Below are positions 8,584 to 16,707 of a stretch of 64,000 bases of DNA, in pieces (positions within the stretch are counted from its first letter, which is position 1; each line of letters begins with the position of its first letter). Location: NCBI RefSeq assembly GCF_002007205.1, contig NZ_LAZS01000004.1, forward strand, positions 1 through 64,000, in the 5' to 3' direction. The translations under genes were made by a program, and so were the position numbers. Source of the stretch: Ensifer adhaerens. GTDB taxonomy: Bacteria; Pseudomonadota; Alphaproteobacteria; Rhizobiales; Rhizobiaceae. The notes under the pieces were generated by a model. It was not told where the DNA came from and did not search any database. It worked only from the letters and a program-made list of their open reading frames with translations.

Positions 8584-9015
8584 TCAGTCGTCGCGTCGGC
8601 GCTTGCGCCGCTTGCCGGTTCCGACGAGTGCCCCGATCGCAAGTGCCGTGGCCACAGCGAGCAGCGGCTGTTTGCGCAAGATGCCCGCCGCGGCAAGCAG
8701 AGTCAGGTTGGTTTGCATCTGTCTGCGGCGGCGACGCTCTTCGGCCAGGCGGCGGTCGCGACCTTGCAGCATGGACATGATGCCGAACAGCACCAGCGCG
8801 GTCACGAAAAACGCGATCGCGATCGCGGCGGCGGCCGCGACTGGACCGTAAAGTGCGCTGAGATACAGGAATGTGGCTGCGAGGCCGAAGACATAGGTCG
8901 TGGCAAGCAGCAATCCTATGATGCCCCATAAGATCGCGTTGCGTTTCACGCGCGCGGCTGTGGCGCCGATGTCGGCGGTCATGAGTGCGGTCAGGGCTGC
9001 CGTCAATGGTCCCAT
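8584..9015 (-). CDS. Small membrane protein, holin-superfamily/DUF1469-like
   Basis: 143-aa protein with two adjacent hydrophobic segments (about residues 28-52 and 56-82), an Arg-rich linker (RDRRLAEERRRRR) and a very basic C-terminus (GKRRKRRRDD). This resembles the 'phage holin family' proteins common on rhizobial chromosomes, which are cell-envelope proteins of unknown role, not prophage markers. It is downstream of and codirectional with a DUF883-like protein, a frequent pairing, and both lie beside the stress sigma locus. A stress-related envelope function is only an inference. Confidence 0.7.
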   Translation of the reverse strand: MGPLTAALTALMTADIGATAARVKRNAILWGIIGLLLATTYVFGLAATFLYLSALYGPVAAAAAIAIAFFVTALVLFGIMSMLQGRDRRLAEERRRRRQMQTNLTLLAAAGILRKQPLLAVATALAIGALVGTGKRRKRRRDD

Positions 9016-9088
9016 TCATTTCCCCCGATCGTCAGTACGGACAGGCGGGGCGGGTACCGCCCATCCGCTTCAACGGCCCACATGATGT

Positions 9089-9454
9089 TCAGCGACGAAG
9101 AAGTGCCGCGACGGCGAGGCCAATTAGGGCGGCAGCGCCGAGTGTCGCAAACGGGTGCTCGCGCACGGCCTGGCGGACCTGCTTCTCCGTTCCGGAGTAG
9201 CGGCCGCGAAGTTCGGCAAGCAGTTCTTCGCCGCTCGCCAGAAGTTCGCTGACGCTCGCTTCGGCCTGCTCGCGGGCGTCATGAGCCTTGCTGCGCGCCT
9301 GCTTCGACGCGGCCGATCCGCGGTCGGCTAGCAAGGCAACCAGCGTCGCGACGTCGTCGCGAAGCTCGCTCAGTTGTTCCTCGACGGAGATATCGGCAAG
9401 CTTGCCGTTTTTTGTCGAACGCGAGCTCGAACCGGAGAAGAGGCCTGATGCCAT
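9089..9454 (-). CDS. DUF883 (ElaB/YqjD-like) membrane-anchored protein
   Basis: 121-aa protein with a Ser-rich N-terminus, a long charged alpha-helical region rich in Ala, Glu and Arg (residues about 25-95) and one C-terminal membrane helix (HPFATLGAAALIGLAVAALLRR). This is the layout of ElaB/YqjD proteins, which in enterobacteria attach to the inner membrane and can bind ribosomes in stationary phase. The gene precedes the holin-like gene by 73 bp on the same strand. A small GC-rich hairpin lies just upstream (9478-9501). Family membership is likely; function here is unknown. Confidence 0.75.
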   Translation of the reverse strand: MASGLFSGSSSRSTKNGKLADISVEEQLSELRDDVATLVALLADRGSAASKQARSKAHDAREQAEASVSELLASGEELLAELRGRYSGTEKQVRQAVREHPFATLGAAALIGLAVAALLRR

Positions 9455-9659
9455 GACGAATACTCCCTTTCACACATGCGCCGGCCGCGAACGGTCGGCG
9501 CTTCCTGATCAAACCGGCGCACAACTGTAGGCCTGCGCCGGCGCTTTGGGAGAACAACGCGCAAGTGCGGAAATTGTTTCGATAGATCTTGGTGTTGCGC
9601 CTCGGAAGGATCAAAAGGTGAAGGCGAACCGGCGGTGCCCGGTCCGCGTGGCCTCATCG

Positions 9660-10451
9660 TCAGAGCGACGCCGTCTGCGGCAGCACGAATGGCACAGGCG
9701 CGGCCGGGGCGACGCCCACGCGCATGCGGCAGCCGAAGACCGCCTCCATCGTCTCGTCCGTCAGGACCTCGGCAGGCGCGCCGCTGGCGCGGACCTTGCC
9801 GGCCTTCATCATCACCATATGGTCGGCAAACATGGCGGTCAGATTGAGGTCGTGCATGACGGCGACGACGCCGCCGCCGCGTTCGCAGAAGCTGCGTGCG
9901 AGCTGCATGATCCCAAGTTGGTGGCGGATGTCGAGGCTGGAGACGGGCTCGTCGAGCAGAAGATAACGCGGCTCGCCGTCGATGATGGGGTCAGAGATCT
10001 GGCAAAGCACGCGGGCAAGCTGCACGCGCTGCTGCTCGCCACCGGACAGTTCCTGGTAGAAACGGCCGGCGAAGCCGCCGAGATCGACCGCTTCGAGCGC
10101 CTCCGCTGCGATCCGGTCGTGCAGGGCTGCATCGGCGTTTGCGCCTGCGGCAAGGCCGAGCCGTACCACCTCGCGCACGGTGAACGGGAAAGAGATGACG
10201 GTCGATTGCGGCAGCACGCCGCGCATCGACGCAAGTTCCCAGGGCTTCAGGCCGCGCAAGTCGCGGCCGTTGATGCGAATCGTCCCGCCCGATGGCTGAA
10301 GCTCTCCGGAAATGGCCTTCAGCGTCGTGGTCTTGCCGCAGCCGTTCGGCCCGACGATCGCCGTCAGCGCGCCGGGCCGGGCCTCGAGCGAAATCCCGTG
10401 AAGGACCGGTCGCCCGCCGAGGCGGACGGAGAGATTGGAAACGTTGATCAT
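9660..10451 (-). CDS. hmuV: Hemin ABC transporter ATP-binding protein HmuV
   Basis: 263-aa ABC ATPase. Walker A is GPNGCGKTT near residue 36, the signature LSGGEQQRVQLARVL near 138, Walker B YLLLDEPVSSLD, and the switch His is in VMHDLN. It powers heme import across the inner membrane with HmuU. Start taken as the ATG at 10451; a GTG at 10463 overlapping the hmuU stop would add four residues. It is the last gene of the leftward hmu cluster. The frame stays open upstream through hmuU, but that extension is a shadow. Confidence 0.94.
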   Translation of the reverse strand: MINVSNLSVRLGGRPVLHGISLEARPGALTAIVGPNGCGKTTTLKAISGELQPSGGTIRINGRDLRGLKPWELASMRGVLPQSTVISFPFTVREVVRLGLAAGANADAALHDRIAAEALEAVDLGGFAGRFYQELSGGEQQRVQLARVLCQISDPIIDGEPRYLLLDEPVSSLDIRHQLGIMQLARSFCERGGGVVAVMHDLNLTAMFADHMVMMKAGKVRASGAPAEVLTDETMEAVFGCRMRVGVAPAAPVPFVLPQTASL

Positions 10452-10459
10452 GGCTTCGT

Positions 10460-11605
10460 TCACAGTCCCATGTTCGAACGGCCGCGCAGCAGGATCCAGA
10501 GGAAGAATGGTGCGCCGATAAAGGCGGTGACGATGCCTATCGGCAGCTCCGCCGGGGAAACGATGGTGCGGGCGATCATGTCGGCAAGGATCAACAACGT
10601 GCCGCCGAGCAGGGCCGAGGCCGGCAGCAGGTAGCGGTGATCGGGGCCGATGACGAGGCGCAGCAGATGCGGAACGACGATGCCGACAAAGCCGATGCCG
10701 CCGCTGACGGCAACGGACGCGCCGGTCGCCGCCGCGACGCTGACGATGGCGACGTTCTTCAGCCGCTGCACGGGGATGCCCATATGGAAGGCCGCCGCCT
10801 CGCCAAGCGTTATCGCGTTCAGGCCGCGGGCAAGGAACGGCGTGACGGCGAGCGAAAGCAGGATGATCGGCGCCGACGCCAGGATCTTCGTCCAGTTGGC
10901 GCCGGCGAGCGACCCGAGGCCCCAGAAGGTGAGGTCGCGCAGTTGTTTGTCGTCGGCCATGAACACGAGCACGCCGGTGACGGCGCCGGTCAGCGCCCCG
11001 AGCGCAATGCCCGCCAGAAGCAGGGTGGCAATCGATGTCTGCCCGCCGCGCGTGGCGATGCGGTAGAGCAAAAGCGTCGTGACGAGGCCGCCGAAGAAGG
11101 CGGCCACCGGCAGCGCATAGAAACCAAGCAGGGCAAACAGCGGCCCGAAGGCGGCGGTTCCAAGCACGATCAGCAGGACCGCGCCGAGGCTTGCGCCCGA
11201 GGAGACGCCGACGAGGCCAGGATCGGCCAACGGGTTGCGGAAAAGCCCCTGCATGACGACGCCGGAAACCGCGAGCGATGCGCCGACAAGCATGCCGAGC
11301 ACGGCGCGGGGCAGGCGGATATCGAGAATGATGATGCGGTCGCGGATGCTCAGGGCCTGGTCCGCCTCGCCGATCAGCCAGCGCCAGACATTGGCCAGCG
11401 ATGCGTCTGCCGCGCCGGTCATGATCGAGCCGACGAAAGTGGCGATGGCAACCGCCGTCAAGGCGGCGACGACGAGCCGCGCCAACCGCGCGCGGTTGCC
11501 GGCACGCCATTCGCTGCGGATGTCGGCGGCCAATCCGGTCAGGCGCATGCCGCGGCCCAATGCCTCACTGCGAGGCATTGGCCTTCTTCCCGTAGATGGC
11601 CGCAT
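10460..11605 (-). CDS. hmuU: Hemin ABC transporter permease HmuU
   Basis: FecCD/BtuC-type permease with roughly ten membrane helices from residue 45 on, including the family motifs GLFRNPLADPGLVGVSSGA and GFVGIVVPHLLR. The ATG at 11605 gives 381 aa and overlaps the hmuT end by 41 bp. In-frame ATGs at 11578 and 11548 are alternatives; the one at 11578 lies inside a perfect hairpin that also contains the hmuT stop. Partners are HmuT (binding protein) and HmuV (ATPase). The true start cannot be settled from sequence alone. Confidence 0.93.
   Translation of the reverse strand: MRPSTGRRPMPRSEALGRGMRLTGLAADIRSEWRAGNRARLARLVVAALTAVAIATFVGSIMTGAADASLANVWRWLIGEADQALSIRDRIIILDIRLPRAVLGMLVGASLAVSGVVMQGLFRNPLADPGLVGVSSGASLGAVLLIVLGTAAFGPLFALLGFYALPVAAFFGGLVTTLLLYRIATRGGQTSIATLLLAGIALGALTGAVTGVLVFMADDKQLRDLTFWGLGSLAGANWTKILASAPIILLSLAVTPFLARGLNAITLGEAAAFHMGIPVQRLKNVAIVSVAAATGASVAVSGGIGFVGIVVPHLLRLVIGPDHRYLLPASALLGGTLLILADMIARTIVSPAELPIGIVTAFIGAPFFLWILLRGRSNMGL
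11557..11581. promoter_or_regulatory. Hairpin at the hmuT/hmuU junction
   Basis: Perfect 10-bp inverted repeat CCAATGCCTC / GAGGCATTGG with a 5-nt loop. In the leftward mRNA it spans the hmuT stop and a possible hmuU start (11578). It could tune hmuU translation or stop 3' decay; no U-tract follows, so it is not a typical terminator. Confidence 0.55.
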
Positions 11606-12515
11606 TCAGTTCACGAATGGCGCTTGCCGTGCGCGGGCCGAAGCCGAGCAGGTGCAGGCCGTCCATGCGGACGAGCACCTTGTCCTTGGCGGCGGGCGTA
11701 AGGCTCAGCGCCGGCAGGGTGAAAAGTTCGTCCGCCTTGGCGGAATGCTCGCCGCCGCGATCCATCATCAGAACGACGTCGGGCTTGGCTTCGATGATTG
11801 CTTCGTCGGTCAGCGCCTTGTAGCCGGGGAAGTTGCCGACCGCGTTCACTGCGCCGGAAAGTTCGATGATGCCGTTGGCCGCCGTGCCCAGGCCGGAGGC
11901 CATGACCTTGCCGCCCTGGGTGCTGAGGATGAAGAGGACGCGCTTGCGCTCGGCTACCGGGCGCGCCGCACCCTCGGCGACAGCCGCATCGAGATCGGCC
12001 TCGACGCTCTTAGCGAGCGTTTCGGCCTTGTCCTTGACACCGAGAAAGGCGCCAACGGCACGGATCTTGGCGGGAATGCCGGCCTTGTCAAAGGTCTCGG
12101 GCACGCTGGTGAAAGCGATATCGGCCTCCTTCAGCACGGCCAGCGCCTCCGGCGGGCCGCTGCCTTCGACGGCGACGATGGCGCTCGGGTTGACGGCGAT
12201 GATGCCTTCCGGCGCCAATTGACGCATGTAGCCGACATCCGGAAGCGTCTTTGCCGCTTCCGGATAGGTGCTGGTGGAATCACGCCCGACGAGGCGACCT
12301 TCCTCGCCAAGCGCATAGATGATCTCGGTCACGGCGCCGCCAACCGAAACGACGCGCGAGACGTCGGCCTTCTTCGTGTCCTCAGCCATTGCCGGACGGA
12401 TGAGGGAGGGGGCACCGGGTGCCACCGCCGGCAGCAGGAAGGGGGCCGAAAGGGCGAAGGCGGCGAGCGCCAGTCCTGAGCGGCGAAGGCGACGGGAATC
12501 GAGACGGTTGATCAT
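11565..12515 (-). CDS. hmuT: Heme-binding periplasmic protein HmuT
   Basis: 316-aa periplasmic binding protein of the BtuF/FhuD-like class that hands heme to HmuUV. An N-terminal signal (residues about 1-44) begins with a basic stretch (RLDSRRLRR), continues through a hydrophobic core and ends near AMAED. The mature part has the class III two-lobe pattern, with VSVGGAVTEIIYALG, the Tyr-containing segment YMRQLAPEGI, and a late Y-containing loop GYKALTDEAI. It is preceded by hmuS with a 21-bp gap on the same strand, and is followed by an overlapping hmuU, consistent with one transcript. Confidence 0.94.
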   Translation of the reverse strand: MINRLDSRRLRRSGLALAAFALSAPFLLPAVAPGAPSLIRPAMAEDTKKADVSRVVSVGGAVTEIIYALGEEGRLVGRDSTSTYPEAAKTLPDVGYMRQLAPEGIIAVNPSAIVAVEGSGPPEALAVLKEADIAFTSVPETFDKAGIPAKIRAVGAFLGVKDKAETLAKSVEADLDAAVAEGAARPVAERKRVLFILSTQGGKVMASGLGTAANGIIELSGAVNAVGNFPGYKALTDEAIIEAKPDVVLMMDRGGEHSAKADELFTLPALSLTPAAKDKVLVRMDGLHLLGFGPRTASAIRELNAAIYGKKANASQ

Positions 12516-12536
12516 CTGCGTGTCCTATCCTTTGTC

Positions 12537-13598
12537 TCAGGCGGCGACGGTCGTATCGAGGCGCGGCAGGCCCTCGGCGATCGAACGCCATTCCGGACGT
12601 TCCGCAAGGCCCTCTTTGCGCTTGCCGAAGAACTGTATGATCATTTCGCCCTTGGCGTCGAGCGCTTCGATCGAGGTGACATGGCCGTCGGCTGTCGGCT
12701 TGCGCACGGCCCAGAGCTCGGCGATGTGGTCGGTGCGCAGGTGCAGGTGGAAGGTCGGATCCATGATGTTCAGCCAGGGTCCCATCGTCGCGATCTTGGC
12801 GATCGGGCCGGAGTGGATCTGGATCATGCCACGGTTGCCGACGAAGCACATGATCGGCAGTTCGACTTCGGCGCTTGCCTGCATCATCGCCTCGATGCTC
12901 TGCGGGTCGAGCTGCCAGGCGAAATCTTCGCCGATGTTGCTCAGCGCCTGGCGGCGGCCGATCTTCAGCTTGCGCAGCATGCCGTGGAACTGGTGGGTGT
13001 CCGTCATCTTCGTCCAGCGGTCGCGCAGGTCGGCGACGTCGACGACGGTTTCCGGCTTGTCGTCGGTCGGCTGAACGCTGGCGTCGGCGACAAATTCCTG
13101 CGTCTGCTCGTCAAGGCGGAAATCCGCGACGATCTTTTCATAAGCCTCGTCGTTCGATGCGGCGCGCATGTGCACCTTGTGCACGGCGTTGCCCCACTTG
13201 TCGAAGAACTGCAGGCTCTTGCGGACTTCGCCCTTGTCGTCCGTCTTCGTCACGGCGAAGGCGTGGGCCCAGGCGCTCGGGAAAACGCGAAGGTCGATCT
13301 GCTCGCCGAGCACGATGCTCGCCATCTCGCCGGTGGTGATCTTCTCGTAGACGCCGATCTTCTCGTGCACCGCGCTTTCGTTGCGGGTCAGCGCCATCAC
13401 TTCACCCAGCTCTTCGACCCGCGACAGGAAGCGGTTGGCGTCGGCATCGATGCGCACGGCGCTCAGCCCACATTCGGCAGCGACGAGCGCGGCTTCGGAA
13501 ACGCCGAGCTGGGCTGCGATGTCGCGCTCGCGCATCTTCGGGTTTTCGGCGCGGTAGGCGCGGATTTCGGAAGGAGTGGGGCGGAGGCTCTCAGTCAT
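12537..13598 (-). CDS. hmuS: Hemin-degrading/heme transport factor HmuS
   Basis: 353-aa HemS/ChuX-family protein with two related halves (about residues 25-180 and 190-345). Family members bind heme in the cytoplasm after import and pass it on or degrade it to release iron. N-terminal features are LRPTPSEIRAYR and a helix-turn-helix-like segment (RERDIAAQLGVSEAAL). ATG 13598 is preferred over the ATG six bases upstream because AGGCAG is then correctly spaced. It lies 10 bp after hemP and 21 bp before hmuT, inside an iron-controlled operon. Confidence 0.94.
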   Translation of the reverse strand: MTESLRPTPSEIRAYRAENPKMRERDIAAQLGVSEAALVAAECGLSAVRIDADANRFLSRVEELGEVMALTRNESAVHEKIGVYEKITTGEMASIVLGEQIDLRVFPSAWAHAFAVTKTDDKGEVRKSLQFFDKWGNAVHKVHMRAASNDEAYEKIVADFRLDEQTQEFVADASVQPTDDKPETVVDVADLRDRWTKMTDTHQFHGMLRKLKIGRRQALSNIGEDFAWQLDPQSIEAMMQASAEVELPIMCFVGNRGMIQIHSGPIAKIATMGPWLNIMDPTFHLHLRTDHIAELWAVRKPTADGHVTSIEALDAKGEMIIQFFGKRKEGLAERPEWRSIAEGLPRLDTTVAA

Positions 13599-13608
13599 TT
13601 TCATCTGC

Positions 13609-13788
13609 CTATTTGTTCAGGATCAGCTTGCCTTGGCGGGTGATCTTCATGCGGTAGATCGCGCCGTCGTGGGAAATGAGGATCTCGTTTTCGGTGCCGA
13701 AGAGCTCGCGACTTTCGATGATCCGTTGCGCCCGCCCTGCCGGCATCGGCGGCTCGGATGGGCGTACGAGATTGTTGTCGTTGGTCAC
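13609..13788 (-). CDS. hemP: Hemin uptake protein HemP
   Basis: Small HemP-family protein. The C-terminal half carries the family core: RIIESRELF, then HDGAIYRMKITRQGKLILNK at the very end. HemP proteins are short factors encoded with bacterial heme-uptake genes and, in some rhizobial relatives, promote expression of the heme receptor. The GTG at 13788 gives 59 aa, typical for the family, and has AGG five bases upstream; the ATG at 13836 (75 aa) has a poorly spaced ribosome site. First gene of the leftward hemP-hmuSTUV unit. Confidence 0.85.
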   Translation of the reverse strand: MTNDNNLVRPSEPPMPAGRAQRIIESRELFGTENEILISHDGAIYRMKITRQGKLILNK

Positions 13789-13864
13789 TGCGCCTGGCCG
13801 TTTCGAGAGGGGCAGGCCGCGCTGTTTTTCCAGCATTTCCTGCCGTGCAATTCGTTTACTATCT

Positions 13865-13879
13865 TGACTTCATTACTCA
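13865..13879. promoter_or_regulatory. RirA-type iron-responsive operator (IRO box)
   Basis: TGA-N9-TCA motif, the box bound by the rhizobial iron regulator RirA, in the AT-rich gap between hemP and the rightward secreted-protein/tonB genes. It overlaps a possible rightward -35 (TTGACT, 13864-13869). It could repress both divergent units when iron is sufficient. Confidence 0.65.
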
Positions 13880-13997
13880 TATTTATTTATGGACGCAATA
13901 CCGGACTTACAAACTCAAGTTAGTTGCCACCGGCTTGTGGACAAGGGCGTGCGGACGGCGCTCGGTGGTGTGCTCGATCCTTTGGAGTGGTGTCGTT

Positions 13998-14435
13998 ATG
14001 AAGTTTTCCAGCCTTCCGATTGTTTCCGTTGCTCTTGCGGCTCTCGTCGCCGCAACCGCTGCCAAGGCGCAGGAGACCGCAACGGTCGGAGGCCTGACGA
14101 TCGAGCTCAACGAGGTGGCGCCTTCGCAGAAGGGCTGCAAGCTGACCTTCGTCGCCGGCAACGAATTCGCGCAGTCGCTGAGCAAGGTTTCCTTCGAGTT
14201 CGTGATCTTCGACCAGAGGGGCCTGGTCGAGCGCATGGCCGTGCTCGATTTCCGCGATCTTCCCGCCGGCAAGACCAAGGTTCGCCAGTTCGATCTTCCA
14301 GGCACCAATTGCGATGCGGTCAAGAGCCTGCTGATCAACGATGCGCCGGCCTGTGTCGGCGACGGCGTTCAGCCGGGCGCGTGCATGAGCGGGATCAAGA
14401 CCGGCTCGAAGTCGGCGGTCGAACTCAAGGGCTGA
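13998..14435 (+). CDS. Small secreted protein upstream of tonB, function unknown
   Basis: 145-aa protein with a signal peptide ending near AKAQ (residue 24) and no membrane segment after it. The mature part contains four cysteines (GCKL, TNCD, PACVG, GACM), suggesting two disulfides in the periplasm, and a beta-rich core (VSFEFVIFDQRGLVERM). ATG 13998 follows TTGGAGTGG; the longer in-frame extension upstream is not credible. It lies 78 bp before tonB and divergent from hemP with an IRO box between, so an iron-linked envelope role is likely. I recognise no named family. Confidence 0.75.
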   Translation: MKFSSLPIVSVALAALVAATAAKAQETATVGGLTIELNEVAPSQKGCKLTFVAGNEFAQSLSKVSFEFVIFDQRGLVERMAVLDFRDLPAGKTKVRQFDLPGTNCDAVKSLLINDAPACVGDGVQPGACMSGIKTGSKSAVELKG

Positions 14436-14513
14436 GCGGGATTGGGGCTGGGCGCGTCCGGCAATCCGAGCATGAGGTTTGCGTCGCCCTGGTGCGACGA
14501 AGGTAAGGCTGCA

Positions 14514-15419
14514 ATGAAGCGTATCGTCATCTGGACCGGGGCCGCGGTCTTCTCGCTTGCAACGCACGGCGTCGTGCTCGCCACCCTGTTTGGCGGCAAC
14601 CCGCCCGAGACACAGCTGGATCTGATCCAGGGCGGCGAAAGCGTCGAGGTGGCGCTTCTCGGCGACGCTTTCGAGGAAACGCTTCAGTCGGGCGCGGTGT
14701 CCGATGTCGTCGAGCCCACGGAAGAGCTGCCCGAGGAAGTTCAGCCTGCCGAGATCCAGCCGGTCGAGGACGTTGCCCCGACGCAGGAGATCGCTGCAGA
14801 GGAGCCTCACGACCTGACGGCGACGGAAGCGGACGTCATTCTGCCGGCTGAGCAAATGCCGACCCTGCAGGTCGCCGAAGCGGTGGTGACGGCGAGCGTT
14901 GCACCGGTCGAGACTGTTGTGCCGGAAGAAAAGCCCGAGGAGCCGAAGAAGGAAAAGGTCGAAAAGCCGGAGCCGAAGAAGGAGCCGGTGAAAAAGAAGA
15001 AAGTGACCCGCAAGAAGGCCGGCGACCAGGGCGAGCAGGCGCAGAACCAGGTCAAGGGCAAGCAGGACGGCCAGGAGAACGGCAATTCCTCCGCCGCGAA
15101 TGGCAACAGCCGCGCGTCCGAGGTCGGGAACGCCGACATGGAGAACTATGGCGGCAAGATCCGCAAGAGGATCACGCGCCGGTTCAAGGTTCCGGCCGCC
15201 GCAAGACGCGACGGTGTATCCGGCACGGCGACCGTCCGCTTCACCCTGACGTCGGACGGAAACCTGACGCGGGTCAGCGTCGCGGGCAGTTCCGGCTCGC
15301 CGGCGATCGACGAGGCAGCCGTCGATGCGGTTCGCCGCGCTGCCCCATTCCCGGAGTTTCCGGCTGGAGCGCCAAGCTCCAAATCCTTCATCGTGCCGAT
15401 GGTTGCGACCGTTCGCTGA
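14514..15419 (+). CDS. tonB: TonB energy-transducing protein
   Basis: 301-aa TonB. A single N-terminal membrane anchor (IVIWTGAAVFSLATHGVVLA) is followed by a long acidic, Pro/Glu then Lys-rich periplasmic spacer (about residues 50-185, with EEPKKEKVEKPEPKKEPVKKK-like composition). The C-terminal TonB domain from about 205 has YGGKIRKRITRRFKVP, GTATVRFTL and AAPFPEFP. It couples the proton-motive force, through ExbBD, to outer-membrane heme or siderophore receptors. ATG 14514 is preceded by AAGGTAAGG. Placement beside the hmu genes suggests it serves heme uptake; exbBD and a receptor gene are not in this window. Confidence 0.92.
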   Translation: MKRIVIWTGAAVFSLATHGVVLATLFGGNPPETQLDLIQGGESVEVALLGDAFEETLQSGAVSDVVEPTEELPEEVQPAEIQPVEDVAPTQEIAAEEPHDLTATEADVILPAEQMPTLQVAEAVVTASVAPVETVVPEEKPEEPKKEKVEKPEPKKEPVKKKKVTRKKAGDQGEQAQNQVKGKQDGQENGNSSAANGNSRASEVGNADMENYGGKIRKRITRRFKVPAAARRDGVSGTATVRFTLTSDGNLTRVSVAGSSGSPAIDEAAVDAVRRAAPFPEFPAGAPSSKSFIVPMVATVR

Positions 15420-15467
15420 CATTCGTCCACGCGGACCAGCGTCTCGCAGAAGTTGCAAGAAAAAATA

Positions 15468-15482
15468 TGAATAGAAAACTCA
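15468..15482. promoter_or_regulatory. RirA-type iron-responsive operator (second IRO box)
   Basis: TGA-ATAGAAAAC-TCA, an exact TGA-N9-TCA motif in an AT-rich promoter region 136 bp before the DUF2325 gene. It suggests iron control of the DUF2325 / small protein / monooxygenase unit. Confidence 0.6.
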
Positions 15483-15617
15483 TGTTTATACTTTACTCTG
15501 ATTATCAAGTTTAATAGGTTGCCCCATCACGCAGCCAAAGGGTGTGTGTCGAGAGGATGTCCCGATGCGACCGGCTGCTTCATGGCCCTTGTCGCACGAC
15601 CAGACGGAGAAGATTGC

Positions 15618-16031
15618 ATGCGCGGCAAGCGTCACCAGAATGCGGCGAAGAACGGCAAGGGTCGCTCGGCTTCGGAACCGGCCGAGGCCCGCCAGGAGGC
15701 CGGCAAGGCGACGCTCGAAGGGCGCAGCTTCCTTTATGTCGGTGGCCGCGATTGCCAGGTGGCGCACTTGCGCGAAATCGCCAGCTCCTTCGGCGCCGAG
15801 CTGCTGCACCACGATGGCGGCCTGCGTGAGGCGGTTTCGCGTATCGACCGGGTGCTGCCGTCCGTCGACTGTGTCTTCTGCCCGATCGACTGCATCAGCC
15901 ATGACGCATGTCTTCGCGTGAAGACCGGCTGCAAGAAGTGGGGCAAGGCCTTCGTGCCGCTGCGCAACGGCTCGAAGTCGAGCCTGGAGCGCGCGCTTCA
16001 GGACCTGACCACCAGCCGCAACGAGCGGTAA
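15618..16031 (+). CDS. DUF2325 domain protein
   Basis: 137-aa cytoplasmic protein. After a basic N-terminus (residues 1-35) it carries the DUF2325 core: FLYVGGRDCQVAHLREIA, then HHDGGLREAVSRI, and a Cys-rich segment CVFCPIDCISHDACLRVKTGCKK. The cysteines could bind a metal or Fe-S cluster. ATG 15618 has GGAGAAG 5-6 bases upstream; an in-frame ATG at 15582 is less well placed. First gene of an apparent iron-regulated trio with a small protein and a heme-degrading monooxygenase homologue. Biochemical role unknown. Confidence 0.82.
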   Translation: MRGKRHQNAAKNGKGRSASEPAEARQEAGKATLEGRSFLYVGGRDCQVAHLREIASSFGAELLHHDGGLREAVSRIDRVLPSVDCVFCPIDCISHDACLRVKTGCKKWGKAFVPLRNGSKSSLERALQDLTTSRNER

Positions 16032-16060
16032 TCCTCTGAAAGACAAGACGAGAGTTTGCA

Positions 16061-16330
16061 ATGAACGAAGAACGTCCTGACCTCGCCATGATGATCGGTC
16101 TGCACAAGCTGGCGGCACAGCAGGGCGACGGCCTCGTGCCCGAGCTCTACGAGATCCTGACGCGACGGGCGCGCATGCTGGACGACAATGCCAATGTCGC
16201 CGAGTTCCCCGCCTGGCAAGCCCGCCCGCCGGTTCGCGATCCGCTCGGCCTTGCAGAGCCGAAGGAAGGAACTATCCTCGCCTTTCCGCGGGCCGCGAAC
16301 GACGCCGCCCGAAAAAAAGAAAGCGCATAG
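16061..16330 (+). CDS. Small conserved-type protein of unknown function
   Basis: 89-aa soluble protein without signal or membrane segment: an N-terminal helical part (LAMMIGLHKLAAQQGDGLVPELYEILTRRARML reads as two amphipathic helices) and a Pro-rich C-terminal tail. It sits 29 bp after the DUF2325 gene and 9 bp before the monooxygenase gene, with an AGACAAGACGAGAG leader, so it is part of that operon. Context suggests a partner in heme or iron handling. I do not recognise the family. Confidence 0.7.
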   Translation: MNEERPDLAMMIGLHKLAAQQGDGLVPELYEILTRRARMLDDNANVAEFPAWQARPPVRDPLGLAEPKEGTILAFPRAANDAARKKESA

Positions 16331-16339
16331 GAGTTCCAG

Positions 16340-16654
16340 ATGTTTGTTGCCATGAACCGTTTCCGCATCGCCATCGGCCATGAAGAGGCTTTCGAGGCCG
16401 TTTGGAAGGGGCGCGATTCCAGTCTTTCCGAAATGCCCGGCTTCGTTTCCTTCCACCTGTTGCGCGGCGACAGCGTGCCGGAGGAAGGCTACACGCTCTT
16501 CGTTTCGAACTCGATCTGGAAGGACAAGGATTCGTTTTCGGCCTGGACGAAGTCGGAGAACTTTCGCGCGGCGCACCGGAACGCCGGCGACAACAAGGCG
16601 ATGTATCTCGGCCCGCCGAAATTCGAAGGTTTTTCCGCCGTCGTGGGCGCCTGA
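16340..16654 (+). CDS. Heme-degrading monooxygenase-like protein (HmuQ/HmuD, IsdG/ABM fold)
   Basis: 104-aa single ABM-domain protein. Visible are the N-terminal strand FVAMNRFRIAIGHEEAFEAVW, the loop MPGFVSFHLLRGD, and WKDKDSFSAWTKSENFRAAHRNA with the His expected of heme-binding IsdG-like enzymes. Rhizobial HmuQ/HmuD proteins of this fold cleave heme to biliverdin-like products and release iron. It ends an iron-linked three-gene unit beside the heme importer, which supports that role; which of the two paralogues it is cannot be told here. A strong terminator follows. Confidence 0.8.
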   Translation: MFVAMNRFRIAIGHEEAFEAVWKGRDSSLSEMPGFVSFHLLRGDSVPEEGYTLFVSNSIWKDKDSFSAWTKSENFRAAHRNAGDNKAMYLGPPKFEGFSAVVGA

Positions 16655-16707
16655 TCCGGCAGCCTCGCGCGGCGGAGGCCGCACAATAGTTTGATTTTAC
16701 ATGTCAT

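Noticed and set aside
8584-9015. Phage holin as a sign of a second prophage
   Set aside because: Proteins of this type are common chromosomal envelope proteins in rhizobia; no phage gene or att site lies nearby.
10452-11510. N-terminal extension of the hmuV frame through hmuU
   Set aside because: The extension is Arg/Gly-rich noise overlapping hmuU; HmuV has its normal length when started at 10451.
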